Shown piece by piece: positions 52,361-60,509 of a stretch of DNA of 64,000 nucleotides (position 1 is its first letter; the number at the start of each line of letters is the position of its first letter). The translations under genes were made by a program, and so were the position numbers. Below the pieces are notes generated by a model that saw nothing but the letters and a program-made list of their open reading frames with translations, made no database searches and was not told the DNA's origin. The DNA lies in the NCBI RefSeq assembly GCF_016892705.1, contig NZ_JAFEMB010000002.1, positions 372,001 to 436,000 of the forward strand, read 5' to 3'. This DNA is from Microvirga pudoricolor. GTDB lineage: Bacteria > Pseudomonadota > Alphaproteobacteria > Rhizobiales > Beijerinckiaceae.

Positions 52361-53182
52361 ATGATCGACGCGAAGGACCTGATCGAACGCTACCGCATCG
52401 AGCCGGGGAGCCGACCCCGCATCAAGGATCGGGACACCCGCGACGAAAAGCTCTTCACCGACGAGAAGGCCACGAAAGGCGAGACGAAGGAGATCGCCAA
52501 GGACATCAACCATTGTCAGGACGCACTCTACGCCGAGGGGAAACGCGCGCTCCTGGTGATTCTGCAGGGCACCGATACGTCCGGCAAGGACGGGACGATC
52601 CAGGCGGTGTTCGGCTATACGAGCCCGCTCGGCGTGCAGGTCACGGCTTTCAAGAAGCCGAGCGAGGATGAACTCGCGCATGACTACCTCTGGCGCGTGC
52701 ACGGCTGCTGCCCCAAGCGCGGCTTCATCGGCGTGTTCAACCGCTCGCATTATGAGGATGTGCTCGTCACAAAGGTCCACGGCCTGGTGGACGACGATGT
52801 GGTCGAACAGCGCTACAAGCAGATCAACGATTTCGAGCGGATGCTCACGGAAAACGGCACGAGGGTGCTCAAGTTCATGCTGCACATCTCGAAGGCCGAG
52901 CAGAAGGAAAGGCTCCAGGCCCGCCTCGACGAGGCCGACAAGAACTGGAAGTTCAACCCCAGCGACCTGGAGGACCGCAAGCACTGGGACGCGTTCGAAG
53001 ACGCCTACGAGTCCATGCTGCGCCATTGCTCGACCGACTGGGCGCCCTGGCATGTGATTCCCGCCGACCGGAAATGGGTTCGCAACGCCGCCATCGCGGC
53101 CATCGTCCGGGCGACCCTGGAAGACATGGCGCCCGCCTATCCGGCCGTGAGTTGGGACCCGAAGTCGATCAAATTCGAGTAA
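52361..53182 (+). CDS. Polyphosphate kinase 2 family protein
   Basis: A 273-residue PPK2-type kinase. The Walker A loop GTDTSGKDG is at residues 70-78 and the Walker B-like FIGVFNRSHYEDVLV lies farther on. The short single-domain form with QGTDTSGKDGTIQ resembles class III PPK2 (nucleotide phosphotransferase) rather than the longer class I. Such enzymes transfer phosphate from polyphosphate to nucleoside mono- or diphosphates. Class assignment by motif is tentative. Divergent from GST with 118 bp between. A universal stress gene follows. Confidence 0.87.
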   Translation: MIDAKDLIERYRIEPGSRPRIKDRDTRDEKLFTDEKATKGETKEIAKDINHCQDALYAEGKRALLVILQGTDTSGKDGTIQAVFGYTSPLGVQVTAFKKPSEDELAHDYLWRVHGCCPKRGFIGVFNRSHYEDVLVTKVHGLVDDDVVEQRYKQINDFERMLTENGTRVLKFMLHISKAEQKERLQARLDEADKNWKFNPSDLEDRKHWDAFEDAYESMLRHCSTDWAPWHVIPADRKWVRNAAIAAIVRATLEDMAPAYPAVSWDPKSIKFE

Positions 53183-53258
53183 TCGTCCCTGGCCCCAAGG
53201 ACGCAAGCTTGGCCTTTTGTCGGGTGATGGCTTGATTGGAAGGCGGATGAGGACGACA

Positions 53259-54104
53259 ATGACGGGTATGAAGAATATCCTCGTCCCCATCGAAGATCAC
53301 GGCGTCGTCGAGCCCATCCTCGAGACGGCGCTCATGCTGGGTCAAGCTTTCGGAAGCTACATCGAAGGCATCGCCATCACGTCGGATTACCCGGTCGTGC
53401 TGCCGGTCGACATCGCCATTGGCGTCCCCTCGCCGTATTCGCCCGAGAACCGGGCCGACATGGCCCGGGCCTGCCAGGAGCGGTTCGAGTCCTACATGGT
53501 GACCCGGAACGTGCCCAGGGCCTCCTCCCACACGCCGGGCTTCGGGTTCAACTGGCGTCAGAACGAGATGGTGGAGGATACCTTCCTGGGCGGCTACGGC
53601 CGCGTCTTCGATGTGACCGTGGTCGGTCGGCCGGACGGCGCGACGGGACACACGCGGCTGTCGACCGTGGAATCGGCCCTGTTCGAAACCGGACATCCCG
53701 TCATCGTGGCGCCTCCGTCGCGTCCGGGCACGATCGGCACCACGATCGTCATCGCGTGGAACCGCAGCACCGAAACGGCCCGCTCCGTCCAGGGCGCCAT
53801 GCCGCTCCTGGCGCGGGCCAGCCGCATCGTGGTTCTCGAGCTGGAGGGTTGGGGGTCGTCGGGCCCGTCCGGGTCGGAACTGGCCAGGGCGCTGCGGATG
53901 CACGGCATGAACGCCGAGACCCTGATCGCCCACGACCCGTCCAACCGGCCTGGCGAGGCCATCCTGTCCGAGGCCTCCGCCCTGGGCTGCGACCTGCTGA
54001 TCAAGGGCGCCTACACGCAAAGCCGCCTGCGCCAAATGTTCTTCGGCGGGGCCACGAGCCACATCCTGGCCCATACCACGATCCCGGTTCTGCTGGCCCA
54101 TTAG
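53259..54104 (+). CDS. Universal stress protein, two-domain
   Basis: About 281 residues from the ATG at 53259, chosen because GAGG lies six bases upstream (in-frame starts at 53217, 53247 and 53268 are alternatives). The N-terminal Usp-like fold begins MKNILVPIEDHGVVEPIL. The C-terminal half has a second Usp-like domain ending in the ATP-binding signature (LIKGAYTQSRLRQMFFGGAT, then HTTIPVLLAH). The layout is a tandem UspA protein. It lies between the PPK2 and lactonase genes on the same strand with short gaps and might be co-transcribed. Confidence 0.83.
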   Translation: MTGMKNILVPIEDHGVVEPILETALMLGQAFGSYIEGIAITSDYPVVLPVDIAIGVPSPYSPENRADMARACQERFESYMVTRNVPRASSHTPGFGFNWRQNEMVEDTFLGGYGRVFDVTVVGRPDGATGHTRLSTVESALFETGHPVIVAPPSRPGTIGTTIVIAWNRSTETARSVQGAMPLLARASRIVVLELEGWGSSGPSGSELARALRMHGMNAETLIAHDPSNRPGEAILSEASALGCDLLIKGAYTQSRLRQMFFGGATSHILAHTTIPVLLAH

Positions 54105-54118
54105 CGGTGGATGCAATC

Positions 54119-55051
54119 ATGACGCCCCATGCCGACACGATCCGGGATCCCGCCCTCGTGCTCGAAGAGAGCTTCCGCAGGCTCGTAAATGGTACTGCCC
54201 GCCTCGAAAAGGTGGCGACGGGGTTCCGGTGGGCCGAAGGACCGGCCTATTTTCCGGCCTCCCGCACGCTGGTCTGGAGCGACATCCCGAACGACCGGAT
54301 GATGCGCTACGACGAGGTGTCCGAGACGGTGCACGTGTTCCGGTCGCCCTCCCACTTCTCGAACGGCAACACGATCGACCGGCAGGGGCGGCTGGTGACG
54401 TGCGAGCATGGTGAGCGGCGGGTCACCCGCACGGAACATGACGGGTCCATCACGGTTCTGGCAAGCCACCACCAGGGCAAGCGCCTCAACAGCCCCAACG
54501 ACGCCGTGGTGCGCCACGACGGATCGATCTGGTTCACGGACCCGGCCTACGGGATCGATTCGGACTACGAGGGCCATAAGGGCGAGAGCGAGATCGGCGC
54601 CTGCCACGTCTATCGGATCGATCCCGGAACGGGCGACGTCACGGTGGCGGCGAACGACTTCGTGCGCCCCAACGGCATCGGGTTCTCGCCGGACGGCAAC
54701 CGCCTTTACGTGGCCGATACGGGTGCCAGCCACGCCCCGGACGGCCCCAGGCACATTCGGGTCTTCGATGTGAGCGAGGACGGGCGCCTGAGCGGCGGCG
54801 ACGTCTTCGCGACATGCTACAATGGGATGTTCGACGGGTTTCGCCTCGATGAGGACGGCCGGGTCTGGACCAGCGCCGGCGATGGGGTCCACTGCTATGA
54901 CCCGGACGGCACCCTGATCGGCAAGGTCCTTGTGCCGGAAGTCGTGGCCAACGTGGTGTTCGGCGGGCCACGGCGCAACCGCCTCTATATCTGCGCGACC
55001 ACGTCCCTCTACTCCATTCTCCTGTCGGTGAAAGGCGCCAAGACCTTCTAG
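54119..55051 (+). CDS. SMP-30/gluconolactonase family protein
   Basis: About 310 residues from the ATG at 54119 (a GTG four codons earlier is possible). A six-bladed beta propeller of the SMP-30 type with calcium/metal ligand motifs: ATGFRWAEGPAYFPASRTL, RLNSPNDAVVRHDGSIWFTD, RPNGIGFSPDGNRLYVADTG and FDGFRLDEDGRVWTS. It probably hydrolyses a sugar lactone. It lies 14 bp after the stress protein gene. A stem-loop with terminator-like form follows the stop. Confidence 0.87.
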   Translation: MTPHADTIRDPALVLEESFRRLVNGTARLEKVATGFRWAEGPAYFPASRTLVWSDIPNDRMMRYDEVSETVHVFRSPSHFSNGNTIDRQGRLVTCEHGERRVTRTEHDGSITVLASHHQGKRLNSPNDAVVRHDGSIWFTDPAYGIDSDYEGHKGESEIGACHVYRIDPGTGDVTVAANDFVRPNGIGFSPDGNRLYVADTGASHAPDGPRHIRVFDVSEDGRLSGGDVFATCYNGMFDGFRLDEDGRVWTSAGDGVHCYDPDGTLIGKVLVPEVVANVVFGGPRRNRLYICATTSLYSILLSVKGAKTF

Positions 55052-55066
55052 CCCGGCGGAGCCATC

Positions 55067-55097
55067 GGGACCGCGCGAGCAGGCGCGACGGTCCCTT
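55067..55097 (+). terminator. Hairpin after the lactonase gene
   Basis: GGGACCG-cgcg-agcagg-cgcg-a-CGGTCCC: seven outer and four inner pairs with one bulge, followed by TTGCG. It lies 15 bp past the stop and has only a weak T-run. Confidence 0.55.
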
Positions 55098-55175
55098 GCG
55101 TCCAACGGACAGGTTGTGCGTGCGAACCGATTGGATCATGTAGGGCGCGATTGTCAGACTTGGCCCGAGCCCATC

Positions 55176-56108
55176 ATGTCCGCCCCGACCGTGACCCATA
55201 CCACGAAGAACCCGGCCTTGCCCTCGGCCGCCCTCCTAGGCATCGGTCTGATGCTTCTGGGCACCTTCATGTTTGCCCTGAACGACGCGATGGGCAAATG
55301 GCTCGTCGGCACTTATTCGGTGGGTCAGGTGCTCCTCCTGCGCAGCATCGCGGCCCTCGCGGTGCTGCTGCCGATCATGTGGCACCGGAAGGCGTCCTTC
55401 CGGATCCCGTCCAAGCCGGGCCTGCATTTCCTGCGAATCGTGTTCTCGACCATGGAGGTGGCGTGCTTCTACTGGGCCGTCACCTACCTGCCCCTGGCGG
55501 ACGTGATGACGTTCTACCTGGCAGGTCCGATCTACGTGGCGGCCATCGCCTATTTCTGGCTCGGGGAGCGCCTGGACAGAACCCGGATCGCGGTCATCAC
55601 GGTCGGGTTCATCGGTGTGCTCATCACCCTGAGGCCCTCGGGCGCGACCCTGACCCTCCCCGCCCTCGTCGCCCTGACAGGTGGCCTGCTCTACGCCCTG
55701 CTCATGATCGCGACACGGAAACTGAAGGATACTCCCGACACGACCCTCGTTCTCTGGCAGACCCTGGGCGCCCTGTTCATGGGAGCGGTCTCCGTGCCGT
55801 TCGGCTGGGTGACGCCCGGCGCGGTCGACTTGGCCGGGCTGTTCCTGCTCGGCATCGTGGCGATGACGGCCCATATCTGCGTCAATCGCTCCCTCAAGCT
55901 CGCTCCGGCCTCCGTGGTGGCGCCGTATCAGTACACCCTGATCGTCTGGGCCATCGTGCTCGGGTATCTGGCCTTCGGCGACATCGTCGGGTTTTGGACG
56001 CTGATCGGCGCGGCGGTGATCTGCGCGGCCGGCATTGCCCTCATGTTCCTGGAGCACCGGGCCAGTCGCAAGGCCGACATCGACCCCCCGGTTCTTCCCG
56101 AAGCGTGA
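55176..56108 (+). CDS. EamA/DMT family transporter
   Basis: A 310-residue membrane protein with two EamA repeats of five membrane segments: LLGIGLMLLGTFMFALNDAM to ITVGFIGVLITLRP, then VALTGGLLYALLMIATRK to LIGAAVICAAGIALMFLEH. Start at the ATG at 55176 (20 codons upstream are open without good signals). The DNA between the lactonase and this gene contains a terminator-like hairpin, so it is probably transcribed alone. Exporter of an unknown small molecule. Confidence 0.87.
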   Translation: MSAPTVTHTTKNPALPSAALLGIGLMLLGTFMFALNDAMGKWLVGTYSVGQVLLLRSIAALAVLLPIMWHRKASFRIPSKPGLHFLRIVFSTMEVACFYWAVTYLPLADVMTFYLAGPIYVAAIAYFWLGERLDRTRIAVITVGFIGVLITLRPSGATLTLPALVALTGGLLYALLMIATRKLKDTPDTTLVLWQTLGALFMGAVSVPFGWVTPGAVDLAGLFLLGIVAMTAHICVNRSLKLAPASVVAPYQYTLIVWAIVLGYLAFGDIVGFWTLIGAAVICAAGIALMFLEHRASRKADIDPPVLPEA

Positions 56109-56172
56109 TCGTCAGGCCTCGACTTTTGGTAAGCACGGCATAGGTTCCCCAAAGTTAAGCTTGGAGGACTCG

Positions 56173-56394
56173 ATGCGGATTTCAGCTCTCGCGGCGGCAG
56201 CCCTGATCACGGCGGGACTGTCTGCCTGCAGTCAGGGTCCTGCACCGGGCGTTTTTCCCGCAACCGACATCGCCCCTCCACCGTCCTTGAGCGGCACGGT
56301 GCGGGCGCCCAGCGCCCCGGCGGTCGCGGCGCGTCCCGCGCGCACCGGCACGGCCCCACAGCCCCGCCGGCCGCTCGAGGTTCCTCGCCGGTGA
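56173..56394 (+). CDS. Small proline/alanine-rich lipoprotein
   Basis: Encodes 73 residues from the ATG at 56173, with GGAGG five to six bases upstream. The signal peptide (RISALAAAALITAGLSAC) ends in the lipobox LSAC. The mature part is low complexity (APAVAARPARTGTAPQPRR). It lies 64 bp after the DMT carrier. No function known. Proline-rich lipoproteins may cross the periplasm or coat the outer membrane. Confidence 0.62.
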   Translation: MRISALAAAALITAGLSACSQGPAPGVFPATDIAPPPSLSGTVRAPSAPAVAARPARTGTAPQPRRPLEVPRR

Positions 56395-56510
56395 GTTCGG
56401 CACCCCGCGTTTTTGTGAAGTCCGCCGGGGCTGAAAGGCGGGCCCATCGCATTGCTTTACCCAAGGGAAGAATGCGACTCCTCGGCCCTGGAATCAAACC
56501 TGAGGTCGAC

Positions 56511-56816
56511 ATGAAAACCGCGTTCTTCGCCTGCCTGACGATCGCCGCCCTGACGGCGGGGCCCGCCTTCAGCGCGGATGCCGTGCAGGAGGAGACCCTG
56601 GACGCGTTCCGCTCGCAGGCTCATTCCGAGCAGCGAACCTATTACCGGGAGCATCGGCTTCGGGCCTACAGCGCAAGCCGTGCGGGACTTGAGCAGGGTG
56701 CGACCTGCGTAACCGAGAAGCTGGTGTGCTGGATCGCCGAACCTCTGTCGAGCGGCGATGCCTGCTCTTGCGCGAGTCGCCGCTTCGGCACCCTTCAGGG
56801 TCTGGTGGGAGGCTAG
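56511..56816 (+). CDS. Small secreted cysteine-containing protein
   Basis: Encodes 101 residues from the ATG at 56511, with GAGG five bases upstream (the frame is open before it in non-coding sequence). The signal peptide (KTAFFACLTIAALTAGPAFS) is followed by a helical acidic and tyrosine-containing region (FRSQAHSEQRTYYREHRL), then four cysteines (TCVTEKLVC and DACSCASR). The CTAG at 56813-56816 also holds the stop of the gene on the other strand. No family recognised. Confidence 0.6.
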   Translation: MKTAFFACLTIAALTAGPAFSADAVQEETLDAFRSQAHSEQRTYYREHRLRAYSASRAGLEQGATCVTEKLVCWIAEPLSSGDACSCASRRFGTLQGLVGG

Positions 56817-56956
56817 CCCCTCGGCGTCTGGTTGGTGCAGCTTTTCGTGCCTTCGAACTTCGGCATGTTGATGTTGAAATCGCCGCACTTGTCGCAGGCC
56901 GCGACCGTCAACGTGATGGCGATGGCGCCCATGACCCGGATCGCGCGTTTCAACAT
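56813..56956 (-). CDS. Very small lipoprotein
   Basis: A 47-residue open frame read directly from the sequence. MLKRAIRVMGAIAITLTVAA is the signal peptide, and the next residue is the lipobox cysteine (VAAC), followed by DKCGDFNINMPKFEG and a short tail with a third cysteine. AAGGGG lies seven bases upstream of the ATG. Its stop shares the CTAG sequence with the stop of the convergent gene ending at 56816. The complete lipoprotein signal plus a ribosome binding site make it a credible gene, though tiny. Confidence 0.58.
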   Translation of the reverse strand: MLKRAIRVMGAIAITLTVAACDKCGDFNINMPKFEGTKSCTNQTPRG

Positions 56957-57076
56957 GCTGGCCCCTTGCCCGTTCCGGGCGCTTTCCACATGGGGACCGG
57001 TATAAAGGGTTTCCGGTCCGGACGGAACCGGGGTCGTCGCTCACCCCGGCGATGCCTGCCGGGATGGTTGACGCCC

Positions 57077-58159
57077 TCAGGCAGCCCGCGTCGCCGTCTC
57101 CGGGATACGGTCGTGGACCAGGTCGTTGATGAAGCCGAGTTTTCGGATCATGGCGGGTGAAAGCACGAACGGGTAGAGATCCGCGATCCCCATGCAGCGA
57201 TTGATCCCGTTGAGCGCGAAGGTCATGGGCAGCCACGTGTCGACCAGAACGTCGATCGATTGATGCTCGTACGGGTCGAACGTGACCCTCGCGGTCAGAA
57301 GCCCCGATTGATCGAGGTCCGGCCGAACGTCGACATTGAACGCGCGGGCCATTTCCAGGGTGTCGACGATATGGAGATAATGGGCCCAGGTCTCCGCGAA
57401 ATCCTCCCAGGGATGGGTGGCCGCATAGGCGGTGACGTAGTTCTCCTGCCAGTTTGGCGGCGGACCCATCCTGTAATGCTTCTGCAACGACTCGCCATAG
57501 TCCACCCTGTCATCGCCGAAGATCGCCCTGCAGGCTTCGAGCCTGCCGCCATCGCGTACGAGCCGGTCCCAATAATAGTGCCCGACCTCGTGGCGGAAAT
57601 GCCCGAGCAGGGTGCGGTAGGGCTCGCCCATCGCGGTTCGCCGCCGCTCCCGTTCGGCGTCGTCGGCTTCGACGAGGGCGATGGTGATCAGGCCCTCGTC
57701 GTGGCCGGTCATGACCTTCGGGCCTGACTCGGGGGGTGGATCGGCGGGAAAATCGAAAACCAGGCCGTTTTCCTCTGATTCCTGCCGGGTCAGAAGCGGC
57801 AGGCGGAGGCGCAGGAGCGTGTAGAACAACCGGTGCTTGGCCGCCTCCATCTTCTGCCAGGCGAGCCCATTCTCAGGCTGCGACAGGTTCGGAACGATCC
57901 TGTTGTGGCGGCAGGCGAGGCAGAAGAGGTCGTGCGATTCTGCCGGAACGAGCCAATTGCAAACGTCCGCCTCCGCGTTGCTGCAGAACCGGTAGAGAGG
58001 TCGGGGATCCGCCATCGCCTCGAAACCGTGATCGCGTGGCGTGAGAGCCGAGAGTTCGCTCCGGTCCGGCAGGTAACCCAAACCGAAACCGCAGCGCTCG
58101 CATCGCCTGTTCTCGAAATAGAGAAGCTGGCCGCAATTCTGGCATTGGAACAGTTTCAT
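57077..58159 (-). CDS. Zinc-ribbon and metallopeptidase domain protein
   Basis: A 360-residue protein of the putative zinc-binding metallopeptidase (Peptidase_Mx) family. The first 30 residues form a zinc ribbon with two CxxC pairs (CQNCGQLLYF and CERCGFGLGY), and CLACRHNR follows later. The peptidase motif HEVGHYYW has His190, Glu191 and His194, with the third ligand region in the WENYVTAYAATHPWEDF/AETWAHYLH stretch. No signal peptide, so it is probably cytoplasmic. The family is widespread in soil proteobacteria without a known substrate. Confidence 0.85.
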   Translation of the reverse strand: MKLFQCQNCGQLLYFENRRCERCGFGLGYLPDRSELSALTPRDHGFEAMADPRPLYRFCSNAEADVCNWLVPAESHDLFCLACRHNRIVPNLSQPENGLAWQKMEAAKHRLFYTLLRLRLPLLTRQESEENGLVFDFPADPPPESGPKVMTGHDEGLITIALVEADDAERERRRTAMGEPYRTLLGHFRHEVGHYYWDRLVRDGGRLEACRAIFGDDRVDYGESLQKHYRMGPPPNWQENYVTAYAATHPWEDFAETWAHYLHIVDTLEMARAFNVDVRPDLDQSGLLTARVTFDPYEHQSIDVLVDTWLPMTFALNGINRCMGIADLYPFVLSPAMIRKLGFINDLVHDRIPETATRAA

Positions 58160-58497
58160 GGCGCTGCGGGGTGAATGCGGTGATGGTTGGGTCGCCCACC
58201 AACACGGCCATGCCAGTTTTGTTCCGTCCCGTTGCCGCGCGCGATAGCTCGGCAGCCCAGGAACAGGAGAGGGTCTCTCAACCGAAGGTCAAGGATGACA
58301 AGACGTGACCACTTTTAGGCTGCATCGCAAGGGGCAAAGACCCGTCCAGCAGCCGAAGACAAGCGAGATTCCCGCAAGACCCCCTCTGTTCGGAGGGCGC
58401 GCCATTCCCCAGGGTAAGTTACACCATCCATGCAGGGCCTCGCCTGGGCACTTGCGGCACATCTTGGCCTCCAGAACAGCAGGCAGGGAGCATGGGG
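58160..58497. other. 338-bp intergenic region
   Basis: Lies between the metallopeptidase gene (minus) and a small plus-strand gene. Short frames on both strands (such as 58305-58553) are not supported by start signals or composition. I see no repeat, hairpin or RNA gene. Confidence 0.5.
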
Positions 58498-58719
58498 ATG
58501 ACGGACGACGAAATCGAAGCGGTCGCATCAGCGTTCTATGCCGTCGAGCATGAAGCCGGGAACTGGCAGCGCGCGCCCGAAATGCTGAAGGAGGCTTTCC
58601 GCATGGAGGCTCGCGTCGCCATCGCGGCCTGCAATGAGCATTATCTCGGGGCGCAATCCGAGACGTTCGATCAGCACTGGCAGGTTCCGGCCTCCGCAGG
58701 TTCCCGCTACCTGCATTAA
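58498..58719 (+). CDS. Small protein sharing an N-terminal module with the gene at 62193
   Basis: Encodes 73 residues from the ATG at 58498, with GGAG seven bases upstream (ATG at 58492 is too close). It starts MTDDEIEAVASAFYAVEHEA and continues with a helical region and a short tail (QHWQVPASAGSRYLH). The first 40 residues match the N-terminus of the protein at 62193-62828 (EIEVIARAFYE, GWDREPETIK, FREKASAAI). Function unknown; the module may be a helical interaction domain. Confidence 0.62.
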   Translation: MTDDEIEAVASAFYAVEHEAGNWQRAPEMLKEAFRMEARVAIAACNEHYLGAQSETFDQHWQVPASAGSRYLH

Positions 58720-58815
58720 CCCTATCCGATTTTCATCCCGGAGGAGCGTCGTTTTCCTTACCACCGCCACGGAGCGCCGTTAAAGGATGCGGTCGGCAGC
58801 GGGGATGAGGACGCG

Positions 58816-59070
58816 ATGGCGGCGAACGGGATGTGGCTGGTCAATGACAGGACGAAGGACCGAATCCTTCTGGCTCGATACTATCCGGGCTCGGGATGGG
58901 TTCCCCATATCGACTTCGAGGCTCATCTCGTCGAGGCTTTCCAGGCGGACCATGGCCACCGTCTCTTCCGGCCGGCTCCAGAGGGCTCGACGGACTGGCG
59001 CATCGAGTACGACAGCGCTTCCCTTCCGGTACAGGAACCCCAGCCTCTGCTGAAACGACGGGCTCTCTGA
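58816..59070 (+). CDS. Small hypothetical protein
   Basis: Encodes 84 residues from the ATG at 58816, with GAGG about seven bases upstream. It begins MAANGMWLVNDRTKDRILLA and contains a pattern of strands and aromatic residues (RYYPGSGWVPHIDFEAHL). There is no membrane segment or signal peptide. I do not recognise it. It is separated from the preceding small gene by 96 bp. Confidence 0.5.
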   Translation: MAANGMWLVNDRTKDRILLARYYPGSGWVPHIDFEAHLVEAFQADHGHRLFRPAPEGSTDWRIEYDSASLPVQEPQPLLKRRAL

Positions 59071-59675
59071 GGCGCCGGCATCGGACAAACGTTAACCATA
59101 CCTCATGATTTCCGGGCCTTGAGCCGGTTGTCCTGGTGCGTGGCGTCGGGATCGGGCGCATGCTGGCTTCTCTGGGCTGGCGCGCATCCCGCCGGCAGGT
59201 TTGGCCACCCTCGCCCGGCTCGGGCTCAGAGCCAGACGTGCGCCGGCCTAGGGGCCGTCCTCCCCGGCTTTTTTGGGATTTTCCATGGAAAAGGTGGGGC
59301 CGCTGTCTCCAACGGCCCCCAGTAAGAAGCGTCGCCATGGCACGACTGCGGCGGGGGCGACAGCGTGGAGGCGGCTCCGTCGCATCCGCGAGGGAGGCAC
59401 CGTGGCGGATGGTCCGTCACAGGGCTTTCCGCGGGAAGCAGGCCGCGATCGGCGGCCACATCCTCAATAGCGCATCGCTCACGTCCCACCGCATTCCCAT
59501 TCGGGTCAGGCGAGCTATGGACATGAGCTAAAGCTTTTTCTCATAAACCCCTTTCAGGCTAACCAGCTTTTTGAGATGGGCCGCCGAAGGGGCATGGCCT
59601 GCCCGTTTGGCGCCCGACTTAGGTCCGGAAGACCACGACCCCAAAGTCGCCGCACTTCCGGCCAATCGTGGCGGG
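59071..59675. other. 605-bp intergenic region
   Basis: Long frames here (for example 59136-59531) are rich in Arg, Trp and Gly and lack start signals, so I do not call a gene. It contains a perfect 14-bp palindrome TTTTCCATGGAAAA (59279-59292). Just after it is a GGGGCCG/CGGCCCC hairpin (59296-59319) with T-rich sequence on its minus-strand side that may terminate a leftward transcript. Nothing else is recognised. Confidence 0.5.
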
Positions 59676-60074
59676 ATGGACCAATTGATCTCCGACTATG
59701 CCCCCCTTGCGATCGTGGCCGTCCTGGCCCTGTGTGTTTTGTGGGTGGTGATACGCATTCTCGGCGCGCTCTTCCGGCGCCGGCCGGAGCGTCAGGATCC
59801 CCCCATGGAGGCGGCGACCATCGCCCCCTCCCGTCAGGAGCCTCGGCTCGTCGCCGAGGCCGCCCCGGTCTCGGCGGCGCGCCCCGATGCAGCCGATCTG
59901 CGGAACCTGCAGGAGAGCATCGACCGCCTCGCGCAACAGGTATCCCTGTTGGAACGGCGCTTGGGTGAGCGTTTCCCCGATCCGGGAGCGCTCCCGGGGG
60001 AAGCGATCACGAGCAGCCGATCGAGCCGCGAAGCTTCCCCTGAGGCACCCATCATCCCTGGGGACAGGGTTTGA
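59676..60074 (+). CDS. Small membrane-anchored protein with C-terminal coiled coil
   Basis: Encodes 132 residues from the ATG at 59676 (frame open for 35 codons upstream without a start signal). One membrane segment lies at residues 9-31 (PLAIVAVLALCVLWVVIRIL), then a basic turn (FRRRPERQ), a Pro/Ala-rich linker, and a coiled-coil helix (LRNLQESIDRLAQQVSLLER) at about 85-104, ending in a disordered tail. No named family; not close enough to PspB to call it so. It is followed by the AT-rich island. Confidence 0.55.
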   Translation: MDQLISDYAPLAIVAVLALCVLWVVIRILGALFRRRPERQDPPMEAATIAPSRQEPRLVAEAAPVSAARPDAADLRNLQESIDRLAQQVSLLERRLGERFPDPGALPGEAITSSRSSREASPEAPIIPGDRV

Positions 60075-60509
60075 GGTACCGACCACGCCAATCCTCCAGG
60101 ATGCGAAAAGGGTAGCTTGGCATTTGCAACCTGAGGTGAAATGACGGGATGCCTCGGGCCCTACATCGAATGACATCATAAGATAATTTTTGGTGTCTCG
60201 ACGATCGAGTCCATAATGAGTTCCTGTCGCCGAAAGAGCCATTCCGTAAACATCTAGCATTCATTCTCGACTATAACTTTTACTTTAACTCACTATACAG
60301 ATCAGTAAGAAACTTGTCCTGAAGTTATCTGACAATATATCGGATAAGTATGTCAGCCGATAGTTCATTTACAATAAGTTGCGGCGCGAATATACTTCAA
60401 AATATACATTGTTATACTTTTCACATTTTTGTGAAAAGGAATTTGGTTGTATTTCCGAACTGATACGGCGTCCTAGGATTGAAGTAGTTCATTCAATCTG
60501 GAGTAGATT
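60075..60509. other. AT-rich 435-bp intergenic island
   Basis: From about 60170 to 60500 the sequence is much richer in A and T than its surroundings, for example TATACTTCAAAATATACATT. It lies just upstream of the second RTX gene and probably holds its promoter. A perfect inverted repeat CTTTTCAC-attttt-GTGAAAAG lies at 60417-60438. No open frame is supported. Confidence 0.65.
60417..60438. promoter_or_regulatory. Perfect inverted repeat upstream of the second RTX gene
   Basis: CTTTTCAC and GTGAAAAG around a six-base AT loop, 72 bp before the ATG at 60510. It could be a regulator site or a transcript hairpin. Confidence 0.5.

Noticed and set aside
59136-59531. A 131-codon plus-strand frame in the 605-bp gap.
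   Set aside because: Arg/Trp/Gly-rich composition, no start signal, and competing frames of similar length on both strands.
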